A DNA stretch of 64,000 nucleotides from Oreocharis arfaki (lineage: Eukaryota > Chordata > Aves > Passeriformes > Paramythiidae): assembly GCA_013398015.1 (NCBI GenBank), contig VZRR01012889.1, positions 186,001 through 250,000 on the forward strand, written 5' to 3'. Below the pieces are notes generated by a model. That model saw nothing but the letters and a program-made list of their open reading frames with translations, ran no database searches and was not told the DNA's origin. A program made the position numbers and the translations under genes. Positions 11,455 to 21,985 of this stretch are shown piece by piece. Numbering within the stretch: the first letter of the stretch is position 1; each line of letters opens with the position of its first letter.

Positions 11455-11477
11455 TATAATAATAATTATAATAATTG
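11455..11477. repeat. Short AAT microsatellite
   Basis: TATAATAATAATTATAATAA is an imperfect AAT repeat of about seven units. Confidence 0.6.
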
Positions 11478-11639
11478 GTTTGTAATGACTGGACTTGTTT
11501 GGATGGTTTTTTTAATCTCACTGTTTTCTGCTCCTATGCAATAGATACTGATTCAGCAAAGACTTAATATGTCTCAAACACTGTCAAGAGAGGATGAGCT
11601 CCCCTAAAGGGCTTAGCAGGAGTCAGATGTGGCCTTCAC

Positions 11640-11850
11640 CTTGTTGCACAAGTAATTATAATGGAGACCCTTGGTAGGGCCGTGCATCTGCAACCATGAA
11701 TGTTTGGAGCTTTGGGGGAATGGATTATTTTCTCTAAATATACTCCAAGTAATTGTATAGCTCATATCCAGCAGGTCAGGATTACAAATTTCATTACAGA
11801 TTTCAGAGATTGGAAGCCTTTATACAATTACCCTAAGTCCAACTAAGAGG
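11640..11850. promoter_or_regulatory. AT-rich island with homeodomain sites
   Basis: TAATTA lies at 11653-11658, and GGATTA (complement of the K50 site TAATCC) at 11722-11727 and 11779-11784. Other words such as AGTAATTG and TTCATTACAG occur nearby. Motif content is like the first island at 362-760. It is a candidate conserved non-coding element by inference. Confidence 0.33.
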
Positions 11851-13774
11851 TAAAATCATTTCTTCGAGATGGACTAGGAGGGGGATACTGATCTGGTATG
11901 ACTTTCCCTAGGCTTCAATTTCATTGGGAAAATAAGAATCCTTTTTCATTTCATCTGGGTTTGATATACCCTCAGACATATGGCATATCAGGTGTGATAT
12001 ATGCTTGGAGTCTTTTCCCCCACATGTCTTAAAGCTGTACAGGTCAATATCCTTTGGGCCTCTGCTTGCTTGTTTCTGCACAACTTCGTGACTGCTGGCT
12101 AAGGGGCTCCCTTGTGAAAAGCCTTGTGAGGCTGGGGAAATGCTGCAGCCAAGTTGCGGGAGGATGTCTGTACATGAGTGCATGAGACCAAATTGTCAGA
12201 GTATGGCCTAGGAGGTGAGGGTTGATACACCAGGGTGTTAAACACTGGTGCCAACCCAGAAAGAACTGTTTTTACCTACACGCAGGTCAGTCAGTGTTTA
12301 TGTCTGTGTAGCCAGGTATTGATTTTCTGCTTGGCAAAAAGATAATACACTCACTATAAAGCTAATTAGACTTTGTGTTCAAAGACAGAAGACCCAGAAG
12401 GATGGTAGAGAGGAATAAATTGTGAGCTATGTGGGCTGGCTACACGCTCTAAAGGTGTGAGTGGGAGGTAACTCTGGGTGCTCTGGGCAGGTGTGTGACT
12501 TGAGTGCAGTACTGAGGTGCTGGAAGATGAGCATGGGCCCTGGTGCTTTTTGGAATCAGGGCTCACGTAGGCAGGTATTGAGACGCGGAAGTACGCACAG
12601 CCCTTTCTCTGCTGCCATGGGCATGAGCCAAGTGGCACATGGGGTTTAAATATCAGAGAGACATTGCTGCTGCACTATGTCTTCTTATCCACATCTGTGG
12701 CCCTCATCTTCCCTTCTTGTGGCAGAGCAGAGGATGGTGACAATGAATTCCATAAGGTGAGTGAACAGGATTGTATGCTTCCCATCAAAAGAGCAGCATC
12801 TGTTGTTGTTAGCACTTCAGGGAATCATGAGTGTCTTAAATCAAACTAACAGTACATTAAGGTTGTTTGAGGTATTAATACTCCGTATTTCCATTTCCTT
12901 TTTTTTTATAAAAGGACCTTGCCTTTAGTTTTTCTGGCTTCCCTATAGCTGGTGTTATTTTCCAAAGCAGCAACTTACTGCTGTTGTTTTCTCAGTGCCT
13001 TGCTGGTGTCACGCGGGTGTTTGTTTAAAAGCAGAGCTGCAGCGTAACAAGAGTTTTTGTGTGTGTGTGAGTGGACATACGGGGAACCTGCGGGTCAAAT
13101 TCACTGTTCCTGGCTGCTGTAGTCAATTCAGCCTAAAACATGTTATTAGCCTTTGGCTTTGGGAAGCCATATGGCCAGCAAATCTGGCCAGAAGCAGTCT
13201 GAATCCAATTCACAGAAAGCTGGTAAACCTGGATTTGTTGCTGAGAGTGTCCAAATGTTGTCTTTAGTCAGCCAAGAAAATACTCACAGCCAAACTATTA
13301 TGATAAAGTAAGACTGATTGTTGTGTTTTCACCTGACAAACACAGGTGATGGATGCAAGGAGTGACAGGATACCACCAGCATCTCTGTCAGGCAGTGCAA
13401 GTTCATAGCTACTCATTCCAAAGTGCTGCTCGGGCTCTGGTATAGTATCAGTGTTATGCTGGCGAGGCTTTGGCTGCCATCCTCTTCCTTCTGGTACCTA
13501 CCAGAGCACAGGAGAACAGGCTCAGACTTGGTACTCAGTGCTCTGCCTGAGCAAAGAAAGAACAGAGGGGACTTGGACATCAGCTCTGTTAATATTTATG
13601 GCAGCGTTGCCCAGTGGGCTTCAAGTTCTGGGACCTGGCTGGAACTGGATTGCAGTTGTTTTTCAGTTTTTAAACGAAGGAGACGTAACTGTTACTATGT
13701 GTAATTCCAACATGTTTAGCTCCATAAGAGAGGGGGCGATTTTTATTATCTTTCCCTCGTAACAGTTACTCGCT
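11851..13774. other. Gene-free segment
   Basis: No gene. Frames such as 13423-13704 + and 13451-13762 + overlap in different registers and carry no domain. A short TG repeat lies near 13056-13068 and a T run at 12900-12907. Confidence 0.5.
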
Positions 13775-14035
13775 TAAGAAGCTTTCAAAATATTACCCAG
13801 TCACTGAAGGTTCTTTAAGAAAAATATGACTGCTCGTGTAAACAATTAATGGTTGTTAAGCGTGGCAGTGTATATTATGACAAACAACACATGCTACATT
13901 ATGCCAGCTGGTGTAATGATGTGATAATGTCTGACTCATTAACTCTGGCACACAGTTTACGATGCCCTTCTATGACAGGATTAATTGATTCACACATACA
14001 TTAAAACAAAAATAACTAAACTGAAATTCAGCTGG
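13775..14035. promoter_or_regulatory. AT-rich island with AP-1 and homeodomain words
   Basis: The block holds an AP-1 word TGACTCA at 13932-13938, GGATTA at 13978-13983 running into TTAATTGATT, and AACAATTAATGG near 13840. A GCCAGCTGGTGTAAT stretch near 13903-13916 recalls the MITE-like family but is too short to call. Enhancer function is inferred. Confidence 0.33.
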
Positions 14036-15054
14036 AAGCCTGGCTTCTCATTTGTCATCAACCCTGTTGGTGGCTGCAGCCAGTCCGGGCCCAGTGCAGA
14101 GCCAGCCGAGGTTTGTCCCCTGACCTCTGTTTTGGCCAACTCCATGCGTATCTTGTGAGAAGGGAGGCAGTGATGAGAGCAGCCGCCAGACTGAAGGGCC
14201 CCTGCAAAGACTTTCAGGTATTCTGGGACTGTTTGGATCAAGTAAGTGAGTTGAAAGGTGAAAATACCCCAGAGCTGCACAGCCCTTTTTGCCTAAATAA
14301 AGCCACCAATGCATGGCCTGTTGTTTGCTGTCTGTACAGAGCCAAAAGCTAGTTAATATATTTGTGTCAGAGCACTGAGATAAGCTGTTATTGGGGAATC
14401 TTCCCTCAAACCAAGGAACAAGGAGAAAGTGCTTGAGGGATGGCTCAAAGTTGTCCAGGCGGTAGGAAAACCAAATGGGAGATAATTTGATAAAAAAGAA
14501 ACAAACCAAATTCGTTTAAAATGGAAATGGAAGAGCTTGTTGGTGACATGACCTCTGGCTTACCTGCCTTGTGCTCTGTGCCAGGGAGAAGCCCAGAGTG
14601 TTTCTGCTGTTGACACTGAAGCCGTGTTGTCACTAGGCTTAGAAAAATAATGTAATTTACATCTTCTCATTTGATAGGGAAGGAAAGAACAAGTTAATTG
14701 TTCATACTAAGAAATCTTTGCAGTTGTCTAGCTGAGTGACAGTTTGTAGCAGAAGCGAAGTTCCAGGGCCTACCTGTGTGCTCAGAGCTGTTGGCAAAGG
14801 GACAGAAAGGAGGGACAGCAGCAGAGTAAGTACAGGAACTGTCTGGAAGCTTGAAAGAAGCTGCAGGTGTAATTGAAAGTTTATTTCAACCTGTGGCTTC
14901 TTCTGGCTTTCCAGAAGGCAAAGAAGCTGCTAAAGTAAACAACGTGATCTGAGAAAAGACTACTCAAATGCTAAATAATGAAAAAGGTCTAAGGAAGAAG
15001 TGGCATTGTCCAATAAGTAGACTTCACGTCATTTAAGAAATTGAGGTGGCTGAA

Positions 15055-15086
15055 TCTTAATGTTCATCATGTTCTTAATGTTCATG
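15055..15086. repeat. Short imperfect tandem duplication
   Basis: TCTTAATGTTCATCATGT at 15055-15072 is followed directly by TCTTAATGTTCATG, giving an 18-bp unit whose second copy is cut short. It probably arose by replication slippage. Confidence 0.6.
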
Positions 15087-16808
15087 TTTTAAATAGGTTG
15101 TTGTCATTTGTCATATGACTTCCATAAGTGGATCATTCCTGCAGCATGGAGCGGAGTGTGAAGAGGCTCTCTTTGGGCAGAGAGATCTGTTAAAGGGGCA
15201 ATGGCCCAGTGCAAGTACCTGGAGTAGGTGCTTGAGCTTTGCTGCTGGGAGTGGGATGTGTATAAGACCTGGGATGCGAGTCAGACCTGGCTGCCCCAGC
15301 TGCTATGTTTCACTCTTGATAAACATATGCAGCAGTCACTGAAAGTCTCTGAAAGCTCAAAAATAAAAAAAGCTCCCTGGCTCCAGAGGAGTTTCCTGCC
15401 TCACGGGCTTCCTGGATAATAGAATTGTGCTGTGGCAAAGGATAATCTAGAAGTGAGTCTAATAGACAATCTCTATTATAGGCATTTCTATGCAAAAATG
15501 TTTCCTGAGCGAAACGGTATCATGAAAAGCCTTTTGCTTCCACTGAATACTCAGGGTTGGGGTTTTCCCCTAGTCCACTCTCTGGAAAATAGTCATGTTT
15601 TATATTTCGTCCACCTTCCCTGCCTCCAGTTTCTTCTGAAAATATAACCTTTGTTTTGGGGCAGGTTTATATCCTGTGCCTTTTCCAGCTGGAATCCTGG
15701 TGTGCCAGTGTTCTTGGTACTGGACTGCCAGCCTTGGTCTAATAGGGCAACTGGTGTTCCTTAAAAATGTTTTCAGCCAGGGTTCTGACCATGTGGAGCA
15801 CTGAGATTCCGTTTGAAATGAAGCACTGCTGGGGTTTGTCAAAATGGAGCTACCTCGGGCTTTGTCCAGGGTATTTGCGCTGAGGCTTTGTGCATGGAGG
15901 AACTGTCAGAGCATCCTCTCTTTGTTTTGGGTTTATGTTGGGTTTACAGCCATGGTGTCCTGCCTACAACTGGGCTGTGTGCCAGCAGGAAGGATCATCA
16001 TACTTGATTTATAATTGTGAAGATAAATGGAATAGTAATTATAGGCAATATTTTGGTTATTTGAATTATGTTGGGCACTGAGTAGTTTCATGTGTCCTAA
16101 CTTTCCTTGCCCAGTGGCTGCTGATACCTGAAGGGGTTTTCAGGTGTTCCTGCCACATGCTCTGGCCTGAACTCTAGGCATGTCCACAGGGAGGTGAAAT
16201 CCCCGCTCAAACATGGAGTTGCTTCCTGTGGCTTTGGGTCTTGCTCCACTCTGTTGGCAGTCATTTCCTCTTTGAAAGGCTCTCCTGTGAAAGTGTGTCT
16301 CAGGTGTACCTCTCCATCTCACTGTGGGAAGAGCCCTGACTGGCCTCAGAGTGGGCTCATGTTGGGTTTACTGGAATTACTCCTGGGAAGGGGAGCACTG
16401 AGGTGCTGTTGAGTTTCCAGCCTACACTTACTGAGCTGAGAGCTGGAGCTGTGTGGTCAGCTGGCGTCACAGTCACCTGGTGGGACATGGGGACCACTAC
16501 AGATGTATCTTATCCTTGTACTCAACACATTCTTCTGGAGACTTCACGTTTCCTGCATTGAACTTCTCTGTTAGGTTTTTTTTTACTCAGTTATGGTAAT
16601 AGTCCGACCTTAAAACCCAGTTCAGATCAAGGCCTTACAGTGTTTAAGTGCAAACTGAAAACTGTTTCTGCCCTAAAGATCTTTCCTTTAGTAAGGAAAA
16701 CAGGTAAGGAGAAAAAGAGAGTATTTTATCTCAAACAATTCCTGAGTGTCTGGCAGAGACAGAGGTTCAAGATACTGTCTGTAATTGATACACCTTGAAC
16801 TGGTACTT

Positions 16809-16822
16809 AAAAAAAAAAAAAA
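16809..16822 (+). repeat. Poly-A run (A14)
   Basis: A pure run of 14 A. No retroposed gene or LINE end is recognisable upstream. Confidence 0.8.
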
Positions 16823-17289
16823 GAATTTAGGTGTTCGGGCAGAAAAATGCCGGATTAGTCTGTGTGAACCTTGGCTGTAAGGATTTGAGTATGGCTTATT
16901 GTGAGATGTACCAGTCTCAGTGGGCTGATAAATCAGGGGCTGTGCTTCTGTTCAGGGTTCAGATGATAATTGATTCTGTCAGGTTTTCAGAAGAGAGAAG
17001 AAACTATGATGACAAAAATAAATTATAAGTATTGCCTGGGTGGGGGGTGGATGCCTGCACACACACTGCCCAGACTGTATAGCATACTTGTACAGTGTTG
17101 CTGGTAACAGAAGTGTGCATCCTGCCTCTTGCAATCTACTAATGGCCGAGGATGTTTTAATGGCCACCTTAAATGGAATATCCTCCTGTGCTTGGAGCTT
17201 GTGTCCCTTGGGCACTGCAGTGTGTGTGCACAGCTCTGAGGGGGTTCCTAGCTACTGCCAAGGGAACAGTGTTTCTGGGGCTTGTGGTA

Positions 17290-17440
17290 ATGGTGCAGAG
17301 GCTGAATTTCAGCTAAAGGCAGTGTCTGATGATGATGGAAAGATAACAATCACCTCCAGAAGGATAATGGATCACATAATTAGCTGCACTTAGACTTTGC
17401 TTCCTCCTGATGTGAAGTTCATACTTAAGGTAGAGTTACT
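17290..17440. promoter_or_regulatory. Candidate conserved element with short coding-like stretch
   Basis: The block includes the dyad GCTGAATTTCAGC at 17301-17313 and CACATAATTAGC near 17375. The end of an open frame (17040-17393 +) runs through it, reading EFQLKAVSDDDGKITITS before a stop. It follows a possible AG acceptor (TGGTGCAG) near 17298 that lacks a good pyrimidine tract. It could be a regulatory island or, less likely, a terminal exon. Confidence 0.22.
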
Positions 17441-17840
17441 TTCAGAGACCCCAGCAGCCCTTGGCTTGGAATTTGTCAGAGGTTTCTCTGTTGTTTGTGT
17501 CCAGGAGAAGTGTGTATGACTAATAAGAAATAGCCTGTGGAGCTGCTGGGACAATAAAGACTGTATTGCATGCTAAACACAGGGGCCAAGCACTGCAGGC
17601 AATTCCTCCAGGTCTCCTGTAAATCACCTGGTAAAGGTTTAACTGCAAACTGAAGTAGACATTTAAATATTCCTCAGGTTAAGTTTATTCATTTTGTTTT
17701 GATTAAAACAGTTGGAACAAATGGTGTGGCTGTAATTTCAGCAGGAGGTTCAAGTGGGTGACTGACCGAGTTGAGAGTGTATTTACTCCAGGCCTCAGCA
17801 GAGAGATTACTCATGGGGATCTTACTGGGCTGCATGATTT
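17441..17840. other. Gene-free segment
   Basis: Mixed sequence with AT-rich words near 17655-17720. No gene or repeat can be supported. Confidence 0.45.
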
Positions 17841-17893
17841 AAAAAAAAAAAAAAAACAACAAAGAAACCCAACCAAAAAGCAGCAGCAACAAA
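17841..17893 (+). repeat. Poly-A (A16) followed by A/C-rich tract
   Basis: Sixteen A at 17841-17856 run into AACAACAAAG, AACCCAACC and CAGCAGCAAC. This is the clearest case of a poly-A run merging into the A/C-rich type of tract seen at 9520-9629. Confidence 0.8.
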
Positions 17894-18065
17894 TTTTCAA
17901 TATCTAACACATATAGTGGCGGCATAATGTTGCAGTTAGATGGATGATAGTTTCAGTCTTATGCATGGGCTTACTCAGACAAACAATTGCTTACTCCCAG
18001 GGGATTATGGGCATTGATATCAAAGTGATAACAGAAGCGTCACAGCCATGCTCAAACAGAGAGCT
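17894..18065. promoter_or_regulatory. AT-rich island with GGATTA and a 10-bp palindrome
   Basis: GGATTA lies at 18002-18007 and the palindrome TTGATATCAA at 18014-18023. Words such as ACAAACAATTGC occur nearby. It is a candidate conserved non-coding element by composition. Confidence 0.27.
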
Positions 18066-18529
18066 GGAGGATTCAAAGGAGCCTGGTCTTTACAGGAGCT
18101 GATTTGTTTGGTTGATTTCACTTCTTGACTTTACTTTTCCTTCTTGAGAGATGGGAGGCTGGGACAGCTGCAGCATTCCCTGTGCCTGCAGGTGAGAGGG
18201 AGCTGGGCTCCTGCGGAAGTCCCTGGTGGGATGTGCATGGGACACGTGTCCTTGTCCTTGAGCTGCACCTCTGCAGCAGCTCTGGCTGTGCTCACATCCC
18301 CAGTCTGTTTCAGTGAGTGCTCCTGTCCTTCCCACCCTGCCCCTCGTGACCCTGCTTGCTCCAGCCCCCAACTCTGACTGCTTAAACACAGGAAGAGCAG
18401 CCCGGGAAAGTGTCCTAGGCAAAGCAAGGTTCTCCCCTGCCTTGGATGTGTGTAGGCAGCACACCGGTCATCCAACGATGGCTTGGTGTCTCAGAATGGG
18501 CATGTAAATAGTTCTGCTTAGTGGCAATG
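18066..18529. other. Gene-free segment, GC-richer
   Basis: Several overlapping frames of 63-124 codons on both strands (18090-18507) reflect the lower stop density of GC-rich DNA. None has a domain. Confidence 0.5.
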
Positions 18530-18850
18530 CAGAGAAATTATTAATTAACCAATTTGGTAATAGAATATATGGAGGCGATATAGCTGCCTAAAGGAAGATC
18601 AGAGGGCTGTAATTTGCTGCTATCACTTGAATTATATTATGGAAATGAGCTTCAAAAACTACAGGAAAGTAGAGTCAAAAAATATGGCTGTAATGGGCAT
18701 GGGTTGTTTTTTAGTTGCCTTTTTTTCTGATTTGCTAATGATTATTGTATGTCCATCCTTAAAGTCATTTGTGATGTGTCCCATGCTGAGAATTATGACA
18801 AGCAGCAAGAAATGAGAAATTAATTCGTTTTAAATGATACTGCACATTAT
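18530..18850. promoter_or_regulatory. AT-rich island, strong composition contrast
   Basis: Begins with TTATTAATTAACCAATTTGG and continues AT-rich for about 300 bp, with TTGAATTATATTATGG and AAAAAATATGGC words. It contrasts sharply with the GC-rich DNA before 18500. This is one of the better-looking non-coding element candidates; the function is inferred. Confidence 0.35.
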
Positions 18851-20391
18851 CAGGAGAGATGCTGCATTTTCAGCCACCAGAATGATTCCTAATGACAAGC
18901 TTAATCCTTCCATCAGACCCAGCCGATGAGTCTGACAAAGTGCTGCATGTCGGCTGCTGGGTGCCAGGGTAAAGCACAGGGTGAATAGTCTGGCTCGGTT
19001 GTTCCAACCAGTAAGTAAGATGCTCTGAGTGATGGAGCACTCCTGCTGAGAGCCCAGTAAAGAGGGAAGTGCAGAGATCAAGCTGTGTGATAACCAAAGG
19101 TACACGTCTCTGATGGCAGTTCCTGTGGGTGTAAAGGACAGGAGCTTACATAAATCAGGCAGTGAGGAATGCAAGCCCCACCAGTGGTGGTTCCCAGCAC
19201 TCCTGAAGGGCCTTTCTTAAGGAGCTGGAGCAGGCAGGAGCCCCAGACCTAACTTCCTGGCCATTAGGTGATTAAATGAATGAACAGGTAATGGCATACA
19301 GACTTCCTTACAGAAGTGCTTGTGTTTCCCTGTACAATCAAAGCCCACCTCGCTCTGAGTTTTTAGGCTGCATTTTTGACACAGTGTAATGTTTTTCTCT
19401 CCGTCTGATTCCACTGAAGAATTTCTCCACCCAGTTTTCACCCAGCTTGGGCTTTGAGCAATACAGGGGCTGTCCCAGTGGAATTGTTTCAGCTGTCGTG
19501 CTGATGGCTCAAGTTGCACGCTGCTGCTGGTGTAATGGGATTTACAAGTAGTGATGTATAGGTTGATGGAGCAGCGAGTCTGGTACAAAGTACAGTTTGC
19601 CTGGGTTTGGAGGTCAGTGGCTCAGAGGAAGAAGCTGGTTTTTAGGTTTGAGAAATACTGAGTCAAGGATGCCAGGCTATGGATAGAGCAGCTAGAGCTG
19701 TGAACTGCACTCACCACCGTGCACGTGCTGAGCAGAGCAGTCACCTGTTGGCAGGCTCCAGTGCAGCCTTCTGTGCCTGGTGTTTTAATACCATTCTAAT
19801 CTGGTTTTGTCAATAACCCTTGCATGAACTGCTCCAGACCTGTAGCAACTTCTTGGTGCATCTCTGAAGGTTTTGTTTAGGCTGGAAGTACTGATGCACT
19901 TAGAGAATTTCCCTCCATTTTTGCTTCTGAATGACATGGGAACGTATTGAAGGAAGTAGTGATGTTTGTTTTGCAGGTCATCCCTCCAGCTGTGTGCCTG
20001 GGCTGCCCCAAGGTGCTGATGTTTGTCCTTGCATGAAATGTTGGGTGCCTTGGAGTGGTGTTTTCAGAAAGAACTGTTTTACTCCTTGGAAGCTGTTGGG
20101 ATGGTTGCTCCCAGCTGGCCAGGGTCCAGGACTTTGCAGTGCCTAAAGCAGTGAAAGCCCAATAGGTATGGGAGAAGCGGGCCATTGAAAGAGGTGTCTG
20201 AACACAGGCTGACCGAGTGTCCTGTGTGGGATGGAGCCTCCGCCATGCGTGTCACGCTGCTGCGTGTGCCGAGCACTGGAGAGGGGCTGCGAGGGCTCAT
20301 CAGCCCGGGCTGTTTATTTGGTGTAGGCCACAGCTGGCTGTGGAGCGTGGGCTCGTGACTGACAAACCAATGAGTTCACCCTTCATCCTCT
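18851..20391. other. Gene-free segment
   Basis: No gene. CpG is somewhat raised near 20205-20310, but over too short a span to be called an island. Frames at 18830-19174 and 19217-19588 (minus) show no domain. Confidence 0.5.
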
Positions 20392-20560
20392 GAAAGTGAT
20401 ATCGAGACTCTCCGCATCCTGTATTTTAATTTTTGTGTCCTTCTTTGTCATTTTCCCAAAGAAAATTACCGCGGCACTGATCTCAATGTTAATGTATTCC
20501 TGCTTACATTTGACTTCTGAATATGTTATGGCTAATTATCATTACACAGGACGAGAGATC
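20392..20560. promoter_or_regulatory. AT-rich island
   Basis: A block with GTGATATCGAGAC, TGTATTTTAATTTTTG and GGCTAATTATCATTAC words, bounded by GC-richer DNA on both sides. It keeps several CpG (ATCG, TCCGC, ACCGCGG) in otherwise AT-rich sequence, which is unusual for neutral DNA here. Candidate conserved element. Confidence 0.33.
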
Positions 20561-21698
20561 AGAGCCCTGACTGAGGTGCTCGATGTGGGAACAAAAGGAG
20601 GCCAATGCTGCGCCTTGGCTCGAGGCCCAAAAATGGTGACTGAGCATCTTGAAACTGGTGGAGTCTGGGGAGGGGGGCTTATTGGCTTTTTTTTCTCTTA
20701 GTTTCATTTTATTATTTTTTATGAACTGGGGGAGGGGCCAGGATGGGGCTAAAATTTCCCCTTGAACATGATGTCAATATGTTGGCATGTCTCCTTTTAT
20801 TAAGATGCCATCCAACTGATAACAAGTCCTGCTGTGTTTTACCAACATAAAAAATTAGACTGGAGACCAGGGAGCGGCAGGTGGCTTTTGGCACCAAGAA
20901 ATAATCACACTTGATGTGGAAAGTAAAGTAAAAGGAGCCATCTGTTCACTGCAGGAGGACGTGAAAAATCACATTAACATATTGTCACTAACATCATGAA
21001 ATACACAGTTAATAATAAATTTAGTTATCATGGCGAGCTGCATTGGGTGCTTCCTTAGAACAGGTATTGTGTGGAAGATGTGCTTGCTCGCAACGCCTTG
21101 TTGAGCTCTGTCCTGGGTGCTGTGGCAGCCCAAGCCCTCCCGTTTGTTGCTGCCAGTGTGAGCAGGCACACATGCCTCTGCCAGGAGCAGGGACGATGTG
21201 TCAGAGCTCCTCTTCTGCCTCTGCTCTTTCATCTGCTCTGCCTGGATCCATCCCTGTCTTCTGACTGCCAGGCAAGCACACAAGATGGTTGAAAGGATTT
21301 CTAGGAAAAAGAACTAGAAATCTGATGGAAGGAAGGGAATGAAAAGCCTAGAAAACAAGAGGAGTCATGAGTCAGGTCTATTTGCGATGAGTCCCGAAGT
21401 CCACTCCCAGGTCCGCTTCAGTCCTTGGGAAGCTGGTTTTGGATCACTGGGTTCACTGGGTGTTTGAGGATGGGGCCCTGTGTTAGCTGACATTGCTGGG
21501 TGCAGCCTGTTCCCTCGCTGTCACTGCCTGCGTTTCCCAGGGGTCCCAGGGCTGTAAGCATTGATGGATCGGTCCTCGTGGCCCCCCATGAAGTGGGACT
21601 GAGGGGCGTGCTCATTTACAAAAGATGAAGATTGAAGCCTGGAAAGGCAAGCAACACCCACACACAGGCAGGCTGGGGCAGAAACAAGCATTGAATAT
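20561..21698. other. Gene-free segment
   Basis: No gene. A small AT-rich block lies at 20975-21035 (AGTTAATAATAAATTTAG). A 9-bp tandem duplication (TCACTGGGT twice) lies at 21444-21461. Confidence 0.5.
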
Positions 21699-21985
21699 AA
21701 TTAATGTCAATCAACCTGGCCGTATGGAAAAGAGATCTTGTCAAATGAACTTGATATCTTTTTTGATGAGATTTTGAATCTGGCTGATAGACTTCTCTTG
21801 GTACCGAATGAGATTTTGATTAAGAAACTGGAATGATACAAAGTTATCACACATCACCAGATTAAAAACTTGCTAACTGCTAAGTCTTGAAATACAACTG
21901 TAGCCAGGTTCTCAGTGTGTTGAGCATGTGCGATTGTACTGATACCCTGCAGAAGTAGCTTTAGTCCTGCACTGTTACACCTCGC
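21699..21985 (+). mobile_element. Ancient CR1-type LINE fragment (reverse transcriptase part), broken
   Basis: The sequence matches, from memory, the reverse-transcriptase region of CR1 LINEs known from turtles and crocodilians. Landmarks are TGTCAATCAACCTGG (21705 on), AACTTGATATC (21749 on), GGTACCGAATGAGATT (21800 on), ATTAAAAACTTGCTAACTG (21862 on) and a GAGCATGTG...CCCTGCAG block near 21923-21952. The frame reads INVNQPGRMEKRSCQMNLIS, then a one-base loss in the T run at 21759-21764 shifts it. A deletion near 21785-21797 removes the stretch that normally carries the first catalytic aspartate motif. Further stops follow. The 5' and 3' parts of the LINE are missing. It is a dead relic in the sense direction, and its ends are approximate. 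Confidence 0.72.

Larger units (their letters stand above)
9630..11639. other. Gene-free segment
   Basis: No supported gene. A minus-strand frame at 10874-11296 (140 codons) lacks any domain. G-rich sequence lies at 11217-11236 and an AAT-rich microsatellite at 11455-11477, both listed separately. Confidence 0.5.
14036..17289. other. Gene-free segment with tandem duplication and poly-A
   Basis: No supported gene. A 153-codon minus frame at 14048-14509 and its neighbours have no domain. The small tandem repeat at 15055-15086 and the A14 run at 16809-16822 are listed separately. Confidence 0.5.

Noticed and set aside
13903..13960. Possible further MITE-like copy
   Set aside because: Only GCCAGCTGGTGTAAT matches and the partner arm is unclear.
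19515..19555. GCTGGTGTAATGGGATTTAC as another MITE-like copy
   Set aside because: Short match, wrong spacing of the arms.
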